From Branchiostoma floridae (Eukaryota; Chordata; Leptocardii; Amphioxiformes; Branchiostomatidae): a stretch of DNA of 64,000 nucleotides. The stretch lies in NCBI RefSeq assembly GCF_000003815.2, contig NC_049987.1, positions 17,339,959-17,403,958 of the forward strand. Reading direction: 5' to 3'. The notes beneath the pieces are model-generated. The model was given only the letters and a program-made list of their open reading frames with translations, had not been told where the DNA came from and searched no databases. This document shows positions 1-12,500 of the stretch, in pieces. The first letter of the stretch is position 1. Each line of letters begins with the position of its first letter. The position numbers and the translations under genes are program-made.

Positions 1-839
1 GTGGGGTACTCATATCATTTACGGACTACTAGAACTTTCATAGTGTCATATTTTGCATTAATGCAATTATTGCACTCATCATATGTGCAAGAAGCCTTGA
101 CTTACAAGCACTAAATTGTGTCTATCACCGGTGATAGAGTGCTTATCCAATCTTGGCTATTGCTCTTCTACATGGCCGTGTACTACAGAAACACACTATA
201 ACATGTAAAATAATCACATATGTAGTGCAAAGTATGCAGTACAAGGCAGTGAGCTTGATCCAATCGGAGTGGCAAAAAAGACGACATGTATTAGTTACAG
301 ACTACACATCCAGAAAAAAATCCGTATCTTCCTAAAACAGTCTTCTACTTGTCACTATCCAGTACTGAACAGTACCATTTTTTTCGAACTTCGAGAAAAA
401 TATCAAAATTGGCAAGTAAGACCATGGATTTGCAAACAGCACAGCCTTCTTACAGTTTTAGCACTTTAGAAATAGGTTTGGTCAAGTATGGGACAAAGAA
501 CCATCGAAATGTTTCGTATTACTATTTGAAGAAGTAAGACCGATATTTTTGGCAATCTTAGAAAACAAACATGTTTCAACTTCAGGAGAACGATAAGACG
601 ACCCTAATCGAAGGAAATCATCAAGGAATTCATTCTATAGGTCTAAAACCCGCTTCAAATCAACTTATATGCGTTGAGGCACGGTGGGGCAAATTTACTT
701 TTAAAAAAATGTAGGAGTAATGCTCTATGTTTCCATGATACCAAGTTAGACGGAAATTATTTGGCACTGTTGGGAAACGGATATGTGCATTGCCAACTTA
801 ATATCCCCTTTACACGAATGGGAGTATAAGCCGGAATGC
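1..839. other. Intergenic, nothing recognised
   Basis: AT-rich sequence with only short open frames that have no recognisable similarity or splice context. I see no gene, tandem array or transposon end here. Confidence 0.5.
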
Positions 840-1075
840 CGTCTGAATGAATGGACGCAGTAGGCAGAGTACATCATACAAAGAAAGTTAGCAGATTAAC
901 GATAATTTTGAATCATGATTATTGTCTACATTATCTTTGGTTTTGTACTGCCTTTCAGTGCTTCCCATGACGGCATTAGTTTATCGCTAAGTTTTTAACT
1001 TTTAATGAAAAATATTTGCATTTTTTCCAATTACTAACTTTTTCTACAGACTCAGCACTCTTGATTCCTGCTGAT
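840..1075 (+). repeat. Direct repeat, copy 1 of 2
   Basis: This block is repeated in diverged form at 1515-1735. Shared landmarks are a 'gcagagta' start, then 'tctacattatctttgg', 'gtactgcctttca', 'agtttatcgctaagttt' and a 'atgaaaa' end in the same order. A LINE 3' fragment lies between the copies. No coding potential is seen. Confidence 0.6.
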
Positions 1076-1138
1076 TCGGTTTCACTGTGAAGGGGTCTAT
1101 AGGAAAACAAGACGACACCATCCTCTCGAATGGGAATG

Positions 1139-1470
1139 ATTTATTTATTTATTTATTTATTGGAATTGCAACAATACAATACTCGCAGATCACAGGCAGC
1201 GGTAGGCTGGTTTTGTGATCCGCACATCAATACGTATACATATAAACATTACATTAATACACTGAAAAGATAGAGCATTGGTTAAAAACTAACTAACTAA
1301 CTAAAACTATTATTAACGTTAATACAATACATCTACATTCAGGATTTGATCTAAAATATAGATTAGGCACTCAAGGATCGTAATCTCTGCCTGAACATAC
1401 TGACGCTTCGGGCTTGCTTTACTGATTGCGGCAGTTCATTCCAAAGTCGGGAAGGATAAGGGATGAAGGT
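1139..1470 (-). mobile_element. Truncated LINE 3' end (CR1/jockey-like)
   Basis: Read on the minus strand, 1380-1470 encodes the usual C-terminal tail of CR1/jockey-type reverse transcriptases: an S/T-F-I-P-Y-P start, S-R-L-W-N-E-L-P, then V-K-Q-A-R-S and F-R-Q-R-L before a stop. A 3' UTR follows and ends in an ATTTATTT-type microsatellite at 1139-1160, typical of these elements. Everything 5' of this is absent, so it is a dead 5'-truncated copy. Confidence 0.65.
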
Positions 1471-1514
1471 AGATCTATTCAAATAAATTCAAAGTTAAGT
1501 CCGAGACCCACTGA

Positions 1515-1735
1515 CACATTAGGCAGAGTATAATATAGGAAAGGTAGCAGCTTAACATTAATTAGTATCACGATTATTTTCTACATTATCTTTTGTTTTG
1601 TTTTGTACTGCCTTTCAATACTACAGGATGACGACTTAGTTTATCGCTAAGTTTTAATTTTTTATGAAAAACAGTCCACGAAACATTTCCAAAGTTTTTT
1701 TTCCAATTACTAACTTTTCTACAGAGTCAGCACTC
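1515..1735 (+). repeat. Direct repeat, copy 2 of 2
   Basis: Diverged second copy of 840-1075, in the same orientation. The two copies flank the LINE fragment, which suggests that the LINE landed in or beside an older duplication. Confidence 0.6.
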
Positions 1736-1792
1736 TCAGTTATCATAATTTTTCTTAAAAGTGGGGCATGTTGTCTAACTCAGCCTCCAAAG

Positions 1793-2195
1793 AGGACTAC
1801 AGGTCCGACAAACGTGACGAGTTGCTATTGGTTAGACCAAGGACATCTTTTGTCTCTTCCTTCGTTTTCTTCACACTAGCCGAAAATTTATCATTGCAAT
1901 TTGCTGACTCTAAAGAAGACTACCGACCTATTAGATGTGTCGAGTTGCTATTGGTTAGACCAAGGCCACTTGAAGAAGTGTCATATTTTGTTTTATTGCA
2001 ATAATTTTGCTCGTTACACACGTGTGGTGACGCCATTGGTTAAATCTGCTCGCCACAGGGCCATTTTTTGTTCTCCACTTTTCTCCTATATTATCTTTTT
2101 ACTGTAAAGTTAGCACACATGGAGACGTGTGGTGCTTCCATTGGTCAGAAGTGTTCAGAGCAAGCTCAATCTTTTGTTTTCTGTGCCTTTATATA
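1793..2195 (+). promoter_or_regulatory. Promoter-like array: four CCAAT modules plus TATA box
   Basis: Four ATTGG (inverted CCAAT) boxes lie at 1827-1831, 1950-1954, 2035-2039 and 2140-2144. Each is preceded by 12-20 bp with a CGTG or GTGT core; at 2016-2024 this is a full CACGTG E-box. The first two modules share 'gagttgctattggttagacc', the last two share 'cgtgtggtg' and 'ccattggt'. A TATA box (TTTATATA) follows at 2188-2195. This arrangement fits a strong RNA polymerase II promoter facing right. It could drive the MACPF gene through a 5' UTR intron, or be the control region of a decayed element. Function is inferred. Confidence 0.45.
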
Positions 2196-2219
2196 CCTGC
2201 TGCAGCCCCACTACGTTTC

Positions 2220-2412
2220 AGCTGCCGTTGCCGCGTTCATCACGCGGGGATCACTTTGTGCCGGCGAGACTTCGACGTGGTTGCCGTAACTTTCCTACTC
2301 CGTTCTTCGGTCTTCCTACCATCGTTCCCGCATCCTTCGCAGACAAGCTTCAGCTGGTGTAGCGCTGATCATCAGACGCAAGTTTCACCTGAGCAGCAGA
2401 TACGAGCAGAAG
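2220..2412 (+). other. Possible non-coding first exon
   Basis: The stretch starts about 25-30 bp after the TATA box, is richer in GC than its surroundings, and ends in a good donor (AG|GTGGGT at 2412/2413). The first in-frame exon of the MACPF gene begins after an acceptor at 6500 with only nine bases before its ATG, so a spliced 5' UTR exon is expected somewhere upstream. The link is a guess. Confidence 0.25.
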
Positions 2413-3379
2413 GTGGGTACCAGATACTTTATCCAATTGTCTTTCTCTGCCATCGTCCTCTAACGTTCCCTTTTCATCGACCTGTCCCGGTAAAGCATCC
2501 TCAGTCTCTCTGACAATCATGCTGATTCAATTCCCTGTATGTACCATAGGCTACTGCCATAGTGGCATGGAATGGATATACGTGGTAAAAACACAAGTTT
2601 TTCCAACCCGATGCGCCGCCGGCTATAGTTTACGGGCTGATTCTGTTCTTCTTGCGGTTGTTTGTGTTTTCGCGTGGGCCCCGCCGGTACTCGTATGATT
2701 TTAACGTTGACCCGGAGATCCCGACAGGGGCCCTATCGGTGTTGTCACAATACGCTTACGACTTTGATCTGAAGCATTTTTTTTCCGCCGGAATGTATAA
2801 GGGGTGATTTTCATTCTGGGTCACTCTGTATTAAAGTCCTCCATCTTCTTTTGTATAGTCATGGTTCTCTGTCATTTCCATATACTTCATCCACCCTAGT
2901 GACACTGCTGGGCAGTCTCGGTTATCGTTCTCGTGCTGATATACACTAGCAGGTGTAAACGCTTGGCCTTTATGTAAATTAGATAGAAAGAAATGATGAA
3001 CATGCGATAGTCGAGGTTGGATTAGCTCCGAAGGTGGGCTCCGAAGCTGCAAATTTGGTGGCTGGTGTTCCCCACGGGAAGGTCGCGGCGTTTATTTGTT
3101 AACGGGTCCCAGGTTCATTTAAAGTCCAACTTAAATTCAATCCGGTGCCCAACCGGGCCAAGATATACCCAGGGAGACGCAAGGTGGCCCACGGGGTCCC
3201 ACTCGATAAAAAACCGGCAGGGTCCCTTTTTTCCAGTTGGGACCTAAGCCTAAGCAGGGAAATTCTATGACCACATTTATTGTTAATCTGTCACGTCAAG
3301 ACTGAATGCAGTATGTATAAAATCGAGCCTGAATGTAGTATGTATTAGATTCATGTTATTAGCAAATAGTTCATGTTAT
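2413..3379. other. Intergenic, nothing recognised
   Basis: Contains GC-rich patches at 2610-2740 and 3060-3240 with no coding or structural signal that I recognise. If the proposed first exon is real, this is intron. Confidence 0.4.
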
Positions 3380-3600
3380 TAGCAAATAGTCTGTAGCAAC
3401 ATTCTAGATTTGTTTCACATCGATGCATCATACACTATGTTCCTTCGAACATTGCATAACCTTCATCTATTGTTACTTCTACTACTAGTATATTACTAGT
3501 TGCCTTATGCATTATAACGTTACCTAAGTTTGCCATACATTGTACCCGTTTTACAACTGTTGTGCAATAAACTTTGACTTGACTTTGACTTGTGAACTAA
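3380..3600 (+). mobile_element. LINE 3' UTR and tail
   Basis: Ends in 'gtgcaataaactttgactt' followed by repeated 'gactttgactt', the short tandem 3' tail seen on CR1/L2-like elements. No reverse transcriptase coding sequence remains. A short duplication ('ttcatgttattagcaaatag') sits just upstream at 3350-3390. Confidence 0.5.
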
Positions 3601-4164
3601 ATGTGTATTGGGTAAATATTTTTCGTCTTCACAAATGTATTAATTATTTTTGTCATGTATTCAAACTCTTGGTCTTTGCAGCATGAAAATATATTGTCCT
3701 CAAAAGTAGTCTACTGGCTTTCCTATGAGTTATTGAGAAAAAATAGGTCAGAAAACCTGTTTACTCTTTGACTAGTGGTTGTGTAGCCATTCGTCATCTA
3801 CTCTGACACTTCGCAAAAGTGAAAAGCTCAAGAATGTCTAGATCTCTTCAGCCAAACTTGCCGGCTAACTACAGGCAGTCACAAGTCACACTGAAACGTC
3901 CATTTTTACGCAGTTAGACCCTTTTCCAAGCAACCAACCAGCAACTACTGTTCCGGTCACCGGGACGCTTTCACACCCTACTCAAGAACAATTGACGGCA
4001 TCGTTGAATACCTATGGTACTAAGCTAGAGACCGAAATCTATTACTTTTATAATTTAGATTTTCCTTTTCATAAGAACAGAACAGTATTACACCTTATAC
4101 TTGGTCTACTCACTGAAGAATTGTACATAAGGCTATAAATTACTTGTAGGGTTGTGTCCCGAAG

Positions 4165-4265
4165 ACTGCAGCGTGTTTAGCTCAGAACTCAGAGGCCCCT
4201 TGTTCAAATCATTTCCCCCTGGGCAAGACATTTCACAAGGCTTTTCTCAGTTTGTTCGGTCTCAG
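4165..4265 (+). mobile_element. Decayed tRNA-derived SINE
   Basis: Has a tRNA-like B-box region ('cttgttcaaatc') followed by a 'ccctgggcaagacattt' segment. The same order is seen, better preserved, in the SINE at 33927-34160 ('gggttcaaat', then 'cccgggaaaggtactt'). Confidence 0.45.
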
Positions 4266-4959
4266 GTATAAAGATGGAAGCCTGACTTCGTTTTGGAAGA
4301 AAAAAGGTTGACGAGTAGATTTATAAAAAAAAGTAAATATCTTACCTCAATCTTTGGCCAAGTTAGAACTAACATCCTCGTCTATGTTGTTGGTCGTCGT
4401 TCTGCTGTGTGTGTTGCACAATATCATAGGCGAACTATGTAGTTTTTGTGCAGCCAGGGCCATGTATACAAAAATTCCGCAATCCTGTCCATTTCAGATC
4501 GATTTGCCAGCCACAGCACAGCAGTCCTCGAAAAAAAGTCACGGTTCCTGTTGGCTTGCAAATTTTAACGGACGTTCCCTGGCCTAGCGGCCTCCTCTTT
4601 CAACTTCTACCGCCTTCTACATTCCTCATTCTTCGTAGTCACCTCTCGAGAGCGTTTTTTTTTCTGCTCCGTCCTGTTCAGACTGTTGTATTCCCGTCGC
4701 TTCGCCCCCTTTCTTATCCTGGATCAACATTGCTGATACTAGTGTCGCATTTCCAAACTGGTGCCCGGCCGGGCTGCTTTAGGAAACGAAAAATGAAAAT
4801 TGTATCCAGAAATAAACACAAATCCTACCCAACGACTCTCCTTTTGACGTTTTACGTATTTTTGTGCCTTTTATATGCTATTTTACGTTCCCAATAGTTG
4901 CCCGGTCGCGCCCCGGTTTAGAAATGTGACCCAAGTCTTAGGTTCGAAGCAATACCCGT

Positions 4960-5430
4960 TCCACTAACACCGAGGCCTCCTCCTCGGCTTGTTCGTTGGC
5001 CATGTAGACGGCCACCACCGTCCTTACACCGCCCACACGTCGCTCTGACGCAACCGCCGCCGCCAACATCGGCAGCGACGTCCCCAAACCAGTGCCACGA
5101 AGACCGGTGACGATCCCGGGTCCCGTGCATCCTTTCTTCCCGACACCATCAGGACAGCAAACCGGTCATCGCGACTCTCTATCCCGCCTGAGGATTCTCC
5201 GATGACGGTGCTCTTCTGGCAAGGAGAAACGACAGGCGAGAACCGTTGCTCAGCAAGAACAAAAGTTTGATAGAAGTCAGGCATTTCCAACCATGTCTTG
5301 GCCAGAGATTACCCACGAATAGCGCGATCGACTGCACCTGGTCGTGTAGCCTGTGTTTACACAATCTCTCGCTGGCTGGGGTTAATGACCCCCTCCCCGA
5401 TTGTAGGGCTGGCCGCTAGGGGCGCGATTT
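4960..5430. other. GC- and CpG-rich island, no gene recognised
   Basis: Markedly richer in GC and CpG than the AT-rich flanks. The plus strand has a short open stretch from about 4995 to 5190 with a Pro/Arg/Thr-rich translation but no domain I know; the minus strand has overlapping short open frames of equally odd composition. It may be an isolated exon, a CpG-island promoter or transposon sequence. Confidence 0.3.
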
Positions 5431-6500
5431 TCGTCAGGCTAGTGGTCGTATAATTGCAGTTTTTCAACTAGTATGACAATAGGTCAGGGACGAGACATAA
5501 AATGTGATGCTATTAATTTTAATGATATATAGCAAGTAGTGGTGCGTGAATAGTTGCTCCCGGCTAAACCTCATACATTCTCATGCGGCCATTTTGTGTA
5601 CTGTTAATGCCCTGTTATGATCCCTACTTCTTATAAACATACATCGTATTACTGAATTGTAATAGATCGAAGATATACATGTATACAATAAGTAATCTGC
5701 TTATTGATGGAATGTGAGTTTCCCACATGTATAACATAGTACACTGGGACTTTATGTCTTTATATCATTGGATTATGACCTTTGGATATTTTCGAGCAAA
5801 ATTTAGGCTCCTGTGACCTAGTTTTTTTTTAAACCAAACACTCTTGAATTTTGTACAAAATACCTAGGATAAATGGTCACAGGACATTATTTACACCTTT
5901 GGCATACATTACTTTGAAATTATCTATTTGGACATTTTCGGATATTTCAGCAAAAAAAACGCACATTTTTGGCTCCTGCACGTATACTGCTTGTCCCAAA
6001 TGACCTGAAATTTAAGCTTGCCATGGCATCTTCAAAATGACTTATTCCGGGGTTTTCTGCTTACTAGTATTTCCAAAGCCAAATGTACATACCCTAGATC
6101 ATCACATGAGATCATTACCACGATGCGATGTGTCTTTTCCTCATATTTTAAGGAGCACTCGTTTGAAATGGTGAGTTTTAAGGATTAATTTAATTCCAAA
6201 ATGTATACATGCTTCTAACACCATCATGCGAAAGTTCAAAGATTTGATATGGGGGTAGCTTTCGTACTGGAGATAGGGAAAGATATAATTTAGAATGAGG
6301 GTATTTTTGTTTATTGTTACATGGAAAACAAAATTTGAAAGGTTCTGTTTTGAATTAGCTATAGGGCGACGTTGACGTAGCCCCAATAACTAAATATATG
6401 TGACTCTCTTTGCGCTTAGCTTGTATGGGTATTAGGAATAACAGTGGTATTTGATGGTATCTATTGGCAACTGACACTGTCAATGTCCTTTATTCATTAG
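5431..6500. other. Intergenic or 5' UTR intron, nothing recognised
   Basis: AT-rich sequence with no repeats or coding signal. It ends in a good acceptor (tttattcattag) immediately before the first coding exon of the MACPF gene. Confidence 0.4.
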
Positions 6501-6509
6501 TCGCTCAAC

Positions 6510-9500
6510 ATGAAGAGGGCAGTGGGTGTGGGAGTACCCTTGGTGCTGATTTTGTCCGTCTCCACGTACCTCATCCTGACTGCGTCAAAGAAGGACCCAT
6601 TGTCTGAACCCGGACAACGCGTCTTAAAAAGGTCCCTACGTAAGTGTATGACTCCTTACAATCTGGTTGATTGATCATAATGACACCAATCATGACCAGA
6701 CGTCAATGTTACAACCCGTAGCTGAAAATAAGCCGTTTCACCGTTCGAACTACACAATTTTGCGCGACATCAACGATGAACATGCGCGATTTGAACGATG
6801 GACTTGCTAAGTCTATTATAATGCTAGATACAAGTCCAGACGTGTTTTATGTGTTCTGTGTATGTGTTTTGTATAAGCTCTCATATAAACCTGTGTATCT
6901 CATTGATGCCTTGCAATATTGCACAGAATGTACAATGTCACGTTTTAACTTGCTCCCAAATCCGATAAGGTGGCCTTATGGCAACAATGTGCACTTGAAT
7001 GTACGATGACAATAGCCTGGGTACCATCTGGATAGTAATTCACTCCTATGTTTGCTTCTACGAACAGCAGAGAAGCGAATGTTTACTGTGTATAATAATC
7101 GCCAGAGCTAGAAGTGACTGTATATGGTATATAATAAAATGAATGCCGGAGCGAACTACTTTCCGGATGGTACCCAGGCTACAATAACAAGCGAATGAAT
7201 ACCAATATGTAAGAACCTGATAATTTATAAAGTATTATGGAAAACAGCTTTTACTCTCAGTGTTCATAATAATTTTTGTTAACTCCATTCTGCTTTCCAG
7301 CATTGCCAAATGGACTCCAAGATGCCCTTCGAGCAGCAGCTGCTGAAGACGCCCCTGCTTACGTCAAGGACAAACGCTTCCTCCCGGCCATTGCGAATCT
7401 TGCTGGGGAGCTTATGTGTAAGTCGTTACTGGTCACTGCTATGTCTACTGCTGACTTAGGAACCCTCTATTTTCGCATATTCAATTATGCCAGGCCAGGC
7501 ACGGCCTGTATATGTCAAGCAACAGCCCTGGCGTATCGGCCTGTAATACATCCGTCTTACTACGTCAGCCAATGAGACCGTTTACCTCTGAGGGGAAGTT
7601 ATAAGCCAATCGCGTTGCCTCTCGCACCGTACGTAGAGTCGACGTGATTGGTTGGTGACGACTCGCGCAGGTAGAAGACGTACTGCAGTCAGCTATTGTA
7701 CGCCACGGCCGTCCCTTCATACATGCAAGCGGCGGGCCTGGCATGAGAGAATGAATGTATCATCTGCAATTGTATATAGGGACAATTTTGCAGTCATTTA
7801 AGCCGTCGTCACAAAGCAGGAAAAATCCGGGAGGTCTATGAAGTCATTTTCGGCCGGGCCACAATTCTTAGGGATAGACCGAAAAAGAAAACAAGCTCCA
7901 TTCTATGACAATTTTAAAATTTCACCACCTTCTGGAGATCAATATATCCGTCTGAATGTCAGAAATTTGTGGAAATCCTGGCGTCATCTCTCAGACACAG
8001 AGGATGAACTGAACTGAACCGAACTGAATGTCATTATCAGTGTAACGTTGGCTCTATCAATGCTGTTTCTGTTACCAAATGTTTCTTCTATTCTATCTCA
8101 CCATGTACAGCATCAGCAGGGGGCTTCGACCCAGGGAAACTGACCGACACTATAAAGCAACTGGGCGGCATGGAGAACATGGGACCGGACATCATGGCGC
8201 AAAGTGTGCAACAGGAGGCTGAGGTTGAGGCAGAAGTGGAAAAAGAGGTGGCAGAGGAAACGGTCGATAAGATATTTGGAAAAGGTAAGGCAGCAAAGTG
8301 TGATATGTACATATGATAAAGCTTTAAATCGTTTGTGACTCCTCGCGTGCATTGTCAAGTGGTTTTTCAGTTTGTGTTAAGAGATCATGCATATAGCATA
8401 CTAACAATTCCTTGGAATGTCTTTTGTTTTACGTTGTCTTACAGCTGAGCAAGAAAAGAAAGAAGAGGACGAAGACGGTGATGATGATGGTGGCGGTGGC
8501 GAGCATGAGATAAAGGTGCATCAGAACTGTAAAAGTTCTTTTGTTTGTTTCTTTGCAAATTAGAACATTCTTGTATGGTAATTCTCTGCTCAGGGAACAT
8601 GGAAGCACTGTATTGAGAGCTTTATTGTTTGATGTCTAACGCGAGGAGTAAAGGGAATTAGTGGAATGATGAGAGAAGGTCACCAAAGGTTTTGACATTG
8701 AGTGAAAGTATGTTTGCATTAATGTTTACTGTTATCATCGTGCTAGTAACTTTATTTGAGACTTATTTCTTCGTGTAATTGTTTATTGATCTCGTTTAAA
8801 TTTATGTGTTATGTCACTACTAAATGCAACTATAGGAGTCGACTGTAATGACACCTGCATTGATGGAATGTACTATATAATGTTTTGCAGGCCGACGTGG
8901 AGTTCGTTGCACAGAAGGGCATGGTGGAGGATGACATGTTCGCCCCACCAGGGATGGAGATGAAAATAGACGTGGAAGAAGACCCCGGGTATGTATTTGG
9001 TCCATTATCTTTGTCTACATACAGACAAAACTACCTGTCAATATGGCACATGAGACCCCCCCTCCCCTAACAGACAACAATAAGCCCATTTACCAATCTG
9101 TTTACACATGCGCAGCGACAGGAATATTGTGGGTGTTTTAAATTTGTTAAAGGTGAAGGTCCTTGATAACTTGTAAACATTTCTCGTCTCGGCCATTGTT
9201 TCGATGTGCATTGCAGTGTCCAGAGTATTGTTTTTTTGTCTCAGGAGCCTTAACCTTTGACCTGTTACCCACAATTATTCCTGTTACCCCCCAGTCGTCA
9301 CGCATACCGGTACTCTGAATAGTAGAGGGTAGTAATTACTAAAAGGAATATACGTTTCTGAAGCATATGCACGTGCAGATGCAGATAGATTCTAGCCAGA
9401 TTCCCCATTGTCATAACATTGTATATTTCTATTCAATAACGATTGTGAGTAAGCTTTATTTCTCCAATGGCAGGACGGACAGCGAACCCGATCAAAGTTC

Positions 9501-12500
9501 CCAACCAATGGCGTTCTCTTACCCCATGGGGATGGGCGATGCTCTGATGAACGGATGTTTCGGAACAGGATACAAAGAGGGCGATCCCTGCTGGAACAAG
9601 AAAGATGTCATCCCGGCCTGCTGGGTGAGTTTTGAATTCAGGATTCACCTTGGCTTGATTAATGTTCCTGAAACTATCCAGTAGTAAATATTATATTATT
9701 ATTACTTATTCCATTATCAAGGCATAATGCTATCGTTCTGATAACGTGCTGCTCTTCAAACTTACAGAGATAACATGGCAATTGCATGTATGCCTTTCAC
9801 CATCACGTTAAAATTCCACGTGCTGTTTCATGGCCTTCCTTGAGATTTTTCTTTATATCTGTGAGCACCGGAGGAAAAAAAGGTACCTAGTCAGTAATGA
9901 TTATTCATTCAATCATCTATTAATTACCCTGACATTAAAGTGATGTTGTCACACAGAACATGATGGAGGGGTGTGGCTACATCGGGGTCGGCTTTGATGG
10001 TCGCGGAGACTACAGCAGCACGTCCAGAAGGAAAACAGTCGTGCAGAGGAACTGTAAGAACGAGGCCACGTAAGTGTTAAGGAAACGCTCTATAAGCCCT
10101 CTTACACTAGTAATAGGTAATATGTCAAAGTTGAAGGCCCTCAGACGCAAACAGCGTCGTCTCTACCATTGTTTGGATTTGTGTAACAATATTCAGGACG
10201 TAATGGCGCCTGCAAAATGGCGGAATGTTGATTTAATGGGCCCCTTCAGCTTTGACATACTACCCAGAGTTCCTTTCACCCGCGCATGCGTGGTAACTAG
10301 TGTGAGAAAGCTTATTTTATGTAAATGCACTAATATGTCTAACCTAAAAGTAATCTAAGCACCTACACACACACAGGCACACAGACAGACATAACAAACG
10401 CACACGTACCTTTCGGTAATTTTGACATGATTGTGGTTCATTTTTATGTAATGATGTACAAAGCTAAAAGTAGATCAAGTCGTCGGTTTCTAACATGTTT
10501 GCAGTGTGTTCTTTGTGGCTAGTTGGGTAGCCCTGGCTGTATGTCTCACTATACAGCCGAATAAATCAAATCAAATCAATCAATCTAGCAATGCTGCTTA
10601 TCTCCAAACAGATAGTACAATGACATAAGATGCCATCTGTCAAATCATATGCTGTATCAAAAGCTGCCAGAGGAGTGAAGCCGGCCTAGGAGTGTGTTTG
10701 GCTGATGACTCCCTTTGGCCAGCTATACATTTGATATTATCTTATGCCACTAGTAAATATGCCTGGAGATTATCATGCTTTTGCATTTTGAATAATTTTC
10801 ATTACAAGACTGCATTATGCTATGACAATGTATCAAAACTTTTGTTGACTGTGTACCATAGGTACCACGATGAGGACGTACCGGACACCATGAACGTTCA
10901 CGGCATCTTTGACACTGAAGTCACCTCCTACGTCTTTGAGTCCAGGCAGGCTTATCGTCACTCCCTGCAGATGAAAGCCGGAATGTCATTTTCCGGATTT
11001 GGCTTCCAGGTGTGGTGGCACTGTTTTAAACTAGAGCATTGAAGTTAACAGGCTCCAGTTTAATTTCGGACATTTACTTTACTTCCAGAAAACCTTAATC
11101 ATTTGAAAATAGATTCAATATTTCAATATTTATATGATATATCATATTGTGATAGCTATGTAATTTGCAGTTAGATGTCTCTAAGGTCAACTTAACAAAA
11201 TTCTGGTCCAGGTTCTTAGAATTCGATATATAGATTTTTGACTCAGATCCCTAAAAGTGGGAAGCAGAATTCTGGAACCTAAGCCAGTATTTCGGAGAGT
11301 CTAAATTGGCTTTACCCTGGAGACATCTAATTGCAACCCATATATTCATTACCTAATATATATCATACTTCATTTGCTTGATATATTATCAAATAAAGGT
11401 TCTCTAGAATTATATTGAAGGCTGTTGTCTGTAACTGTTTTTCCTGACGGTTAGTGGATCCTATTTCTGTACAGGCTGCCGTTGAGTCAGCATATGGGAA
11501 GGAGTCATCATCACAAAAACAGTCCTTCATGTCTCTTATTCAGTGTAACGTGATCAGGTGACTTTAATTTCATATGTGTACTACAGTTATTGCAATGACG
11601 GATGACCAGTGACTTAAAATCATCACCAAATAAACAACCAAGTGAGCGAAGCAAACTTGTCGTTTTAAATGAAGTGATTATACAAGCCATTGGTCAGTCG
11701 TTTCCCACCTTGCTTTTCCCCACCAAGCAAGGGAAAAACAAGTCTTAAACGTTATCATGATATAGCCAATTAAAACATACATTTCGTTTCTAAATTCTGC
11801 ATTTCATTGTCGATTATATTATGTATGTCCTTTATGGCTACAATTGTATGGTTATAATTAACGTAAAACAGCAATTACTCAAGCAACTGGACATGATTTT
11901 GGAAATGGTCAGACGTTACAGATAACTAAAGATTTATCTTTCGTCAGTGACACTGACGTTTCAGATAACATCATTTATCTGTGAATAGTTTCATCAGGTT
12001 AGAATGTTAGTGTCGACAAAAAAACAATGGTAAAAGATGTCTTTTTTCAACATCCTTTATGTCTTGTCAAGAACACTGACAAAACATAATGAATGTTGTC
12101 TGAAACGTTAACGTCTGACCGTTTCCAAAATATCCTGTTGCTTGAGTAATTGCTATTTGGCGTATCTTTGTACCTTGATGTCTAACTTTCATAGAAGGAT
12201 TATAAGTAACCTTTGTTGATGACAAAATTTGACTCATCGTGCCATTTCACCTCTAGGTATGAAATCTTCCTGGATGAGATCACTCCGGATACCCTGAGTC
12301 TGCCTTTCCTGCGGGACTTCTTGTCTCTTCCACAAAATTTCATCTTGGGGAAGGCAAAGCTTCGTAAGTTTTAATCATATTTGGTTTTCTTATAAAAATC
12401 ATATTGAGGATATCTTACATATTTAAGAAGATGTTTTTATGAATACAGAATCAGCAACAAACATCAACAAAAATTGTGCATTAAGACAATCATTTGTTGC

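Noticed and set aside
2127-2513. 128-codon open frame
   Set aside because: Overlaps the TATA box and possible first exon, has no domain, and its composition is not coding-like.
4918-5364. Minus-strand open frames in the GC-rich block
   Set aside because: Low-complexity translations without domains, splice support or start context.
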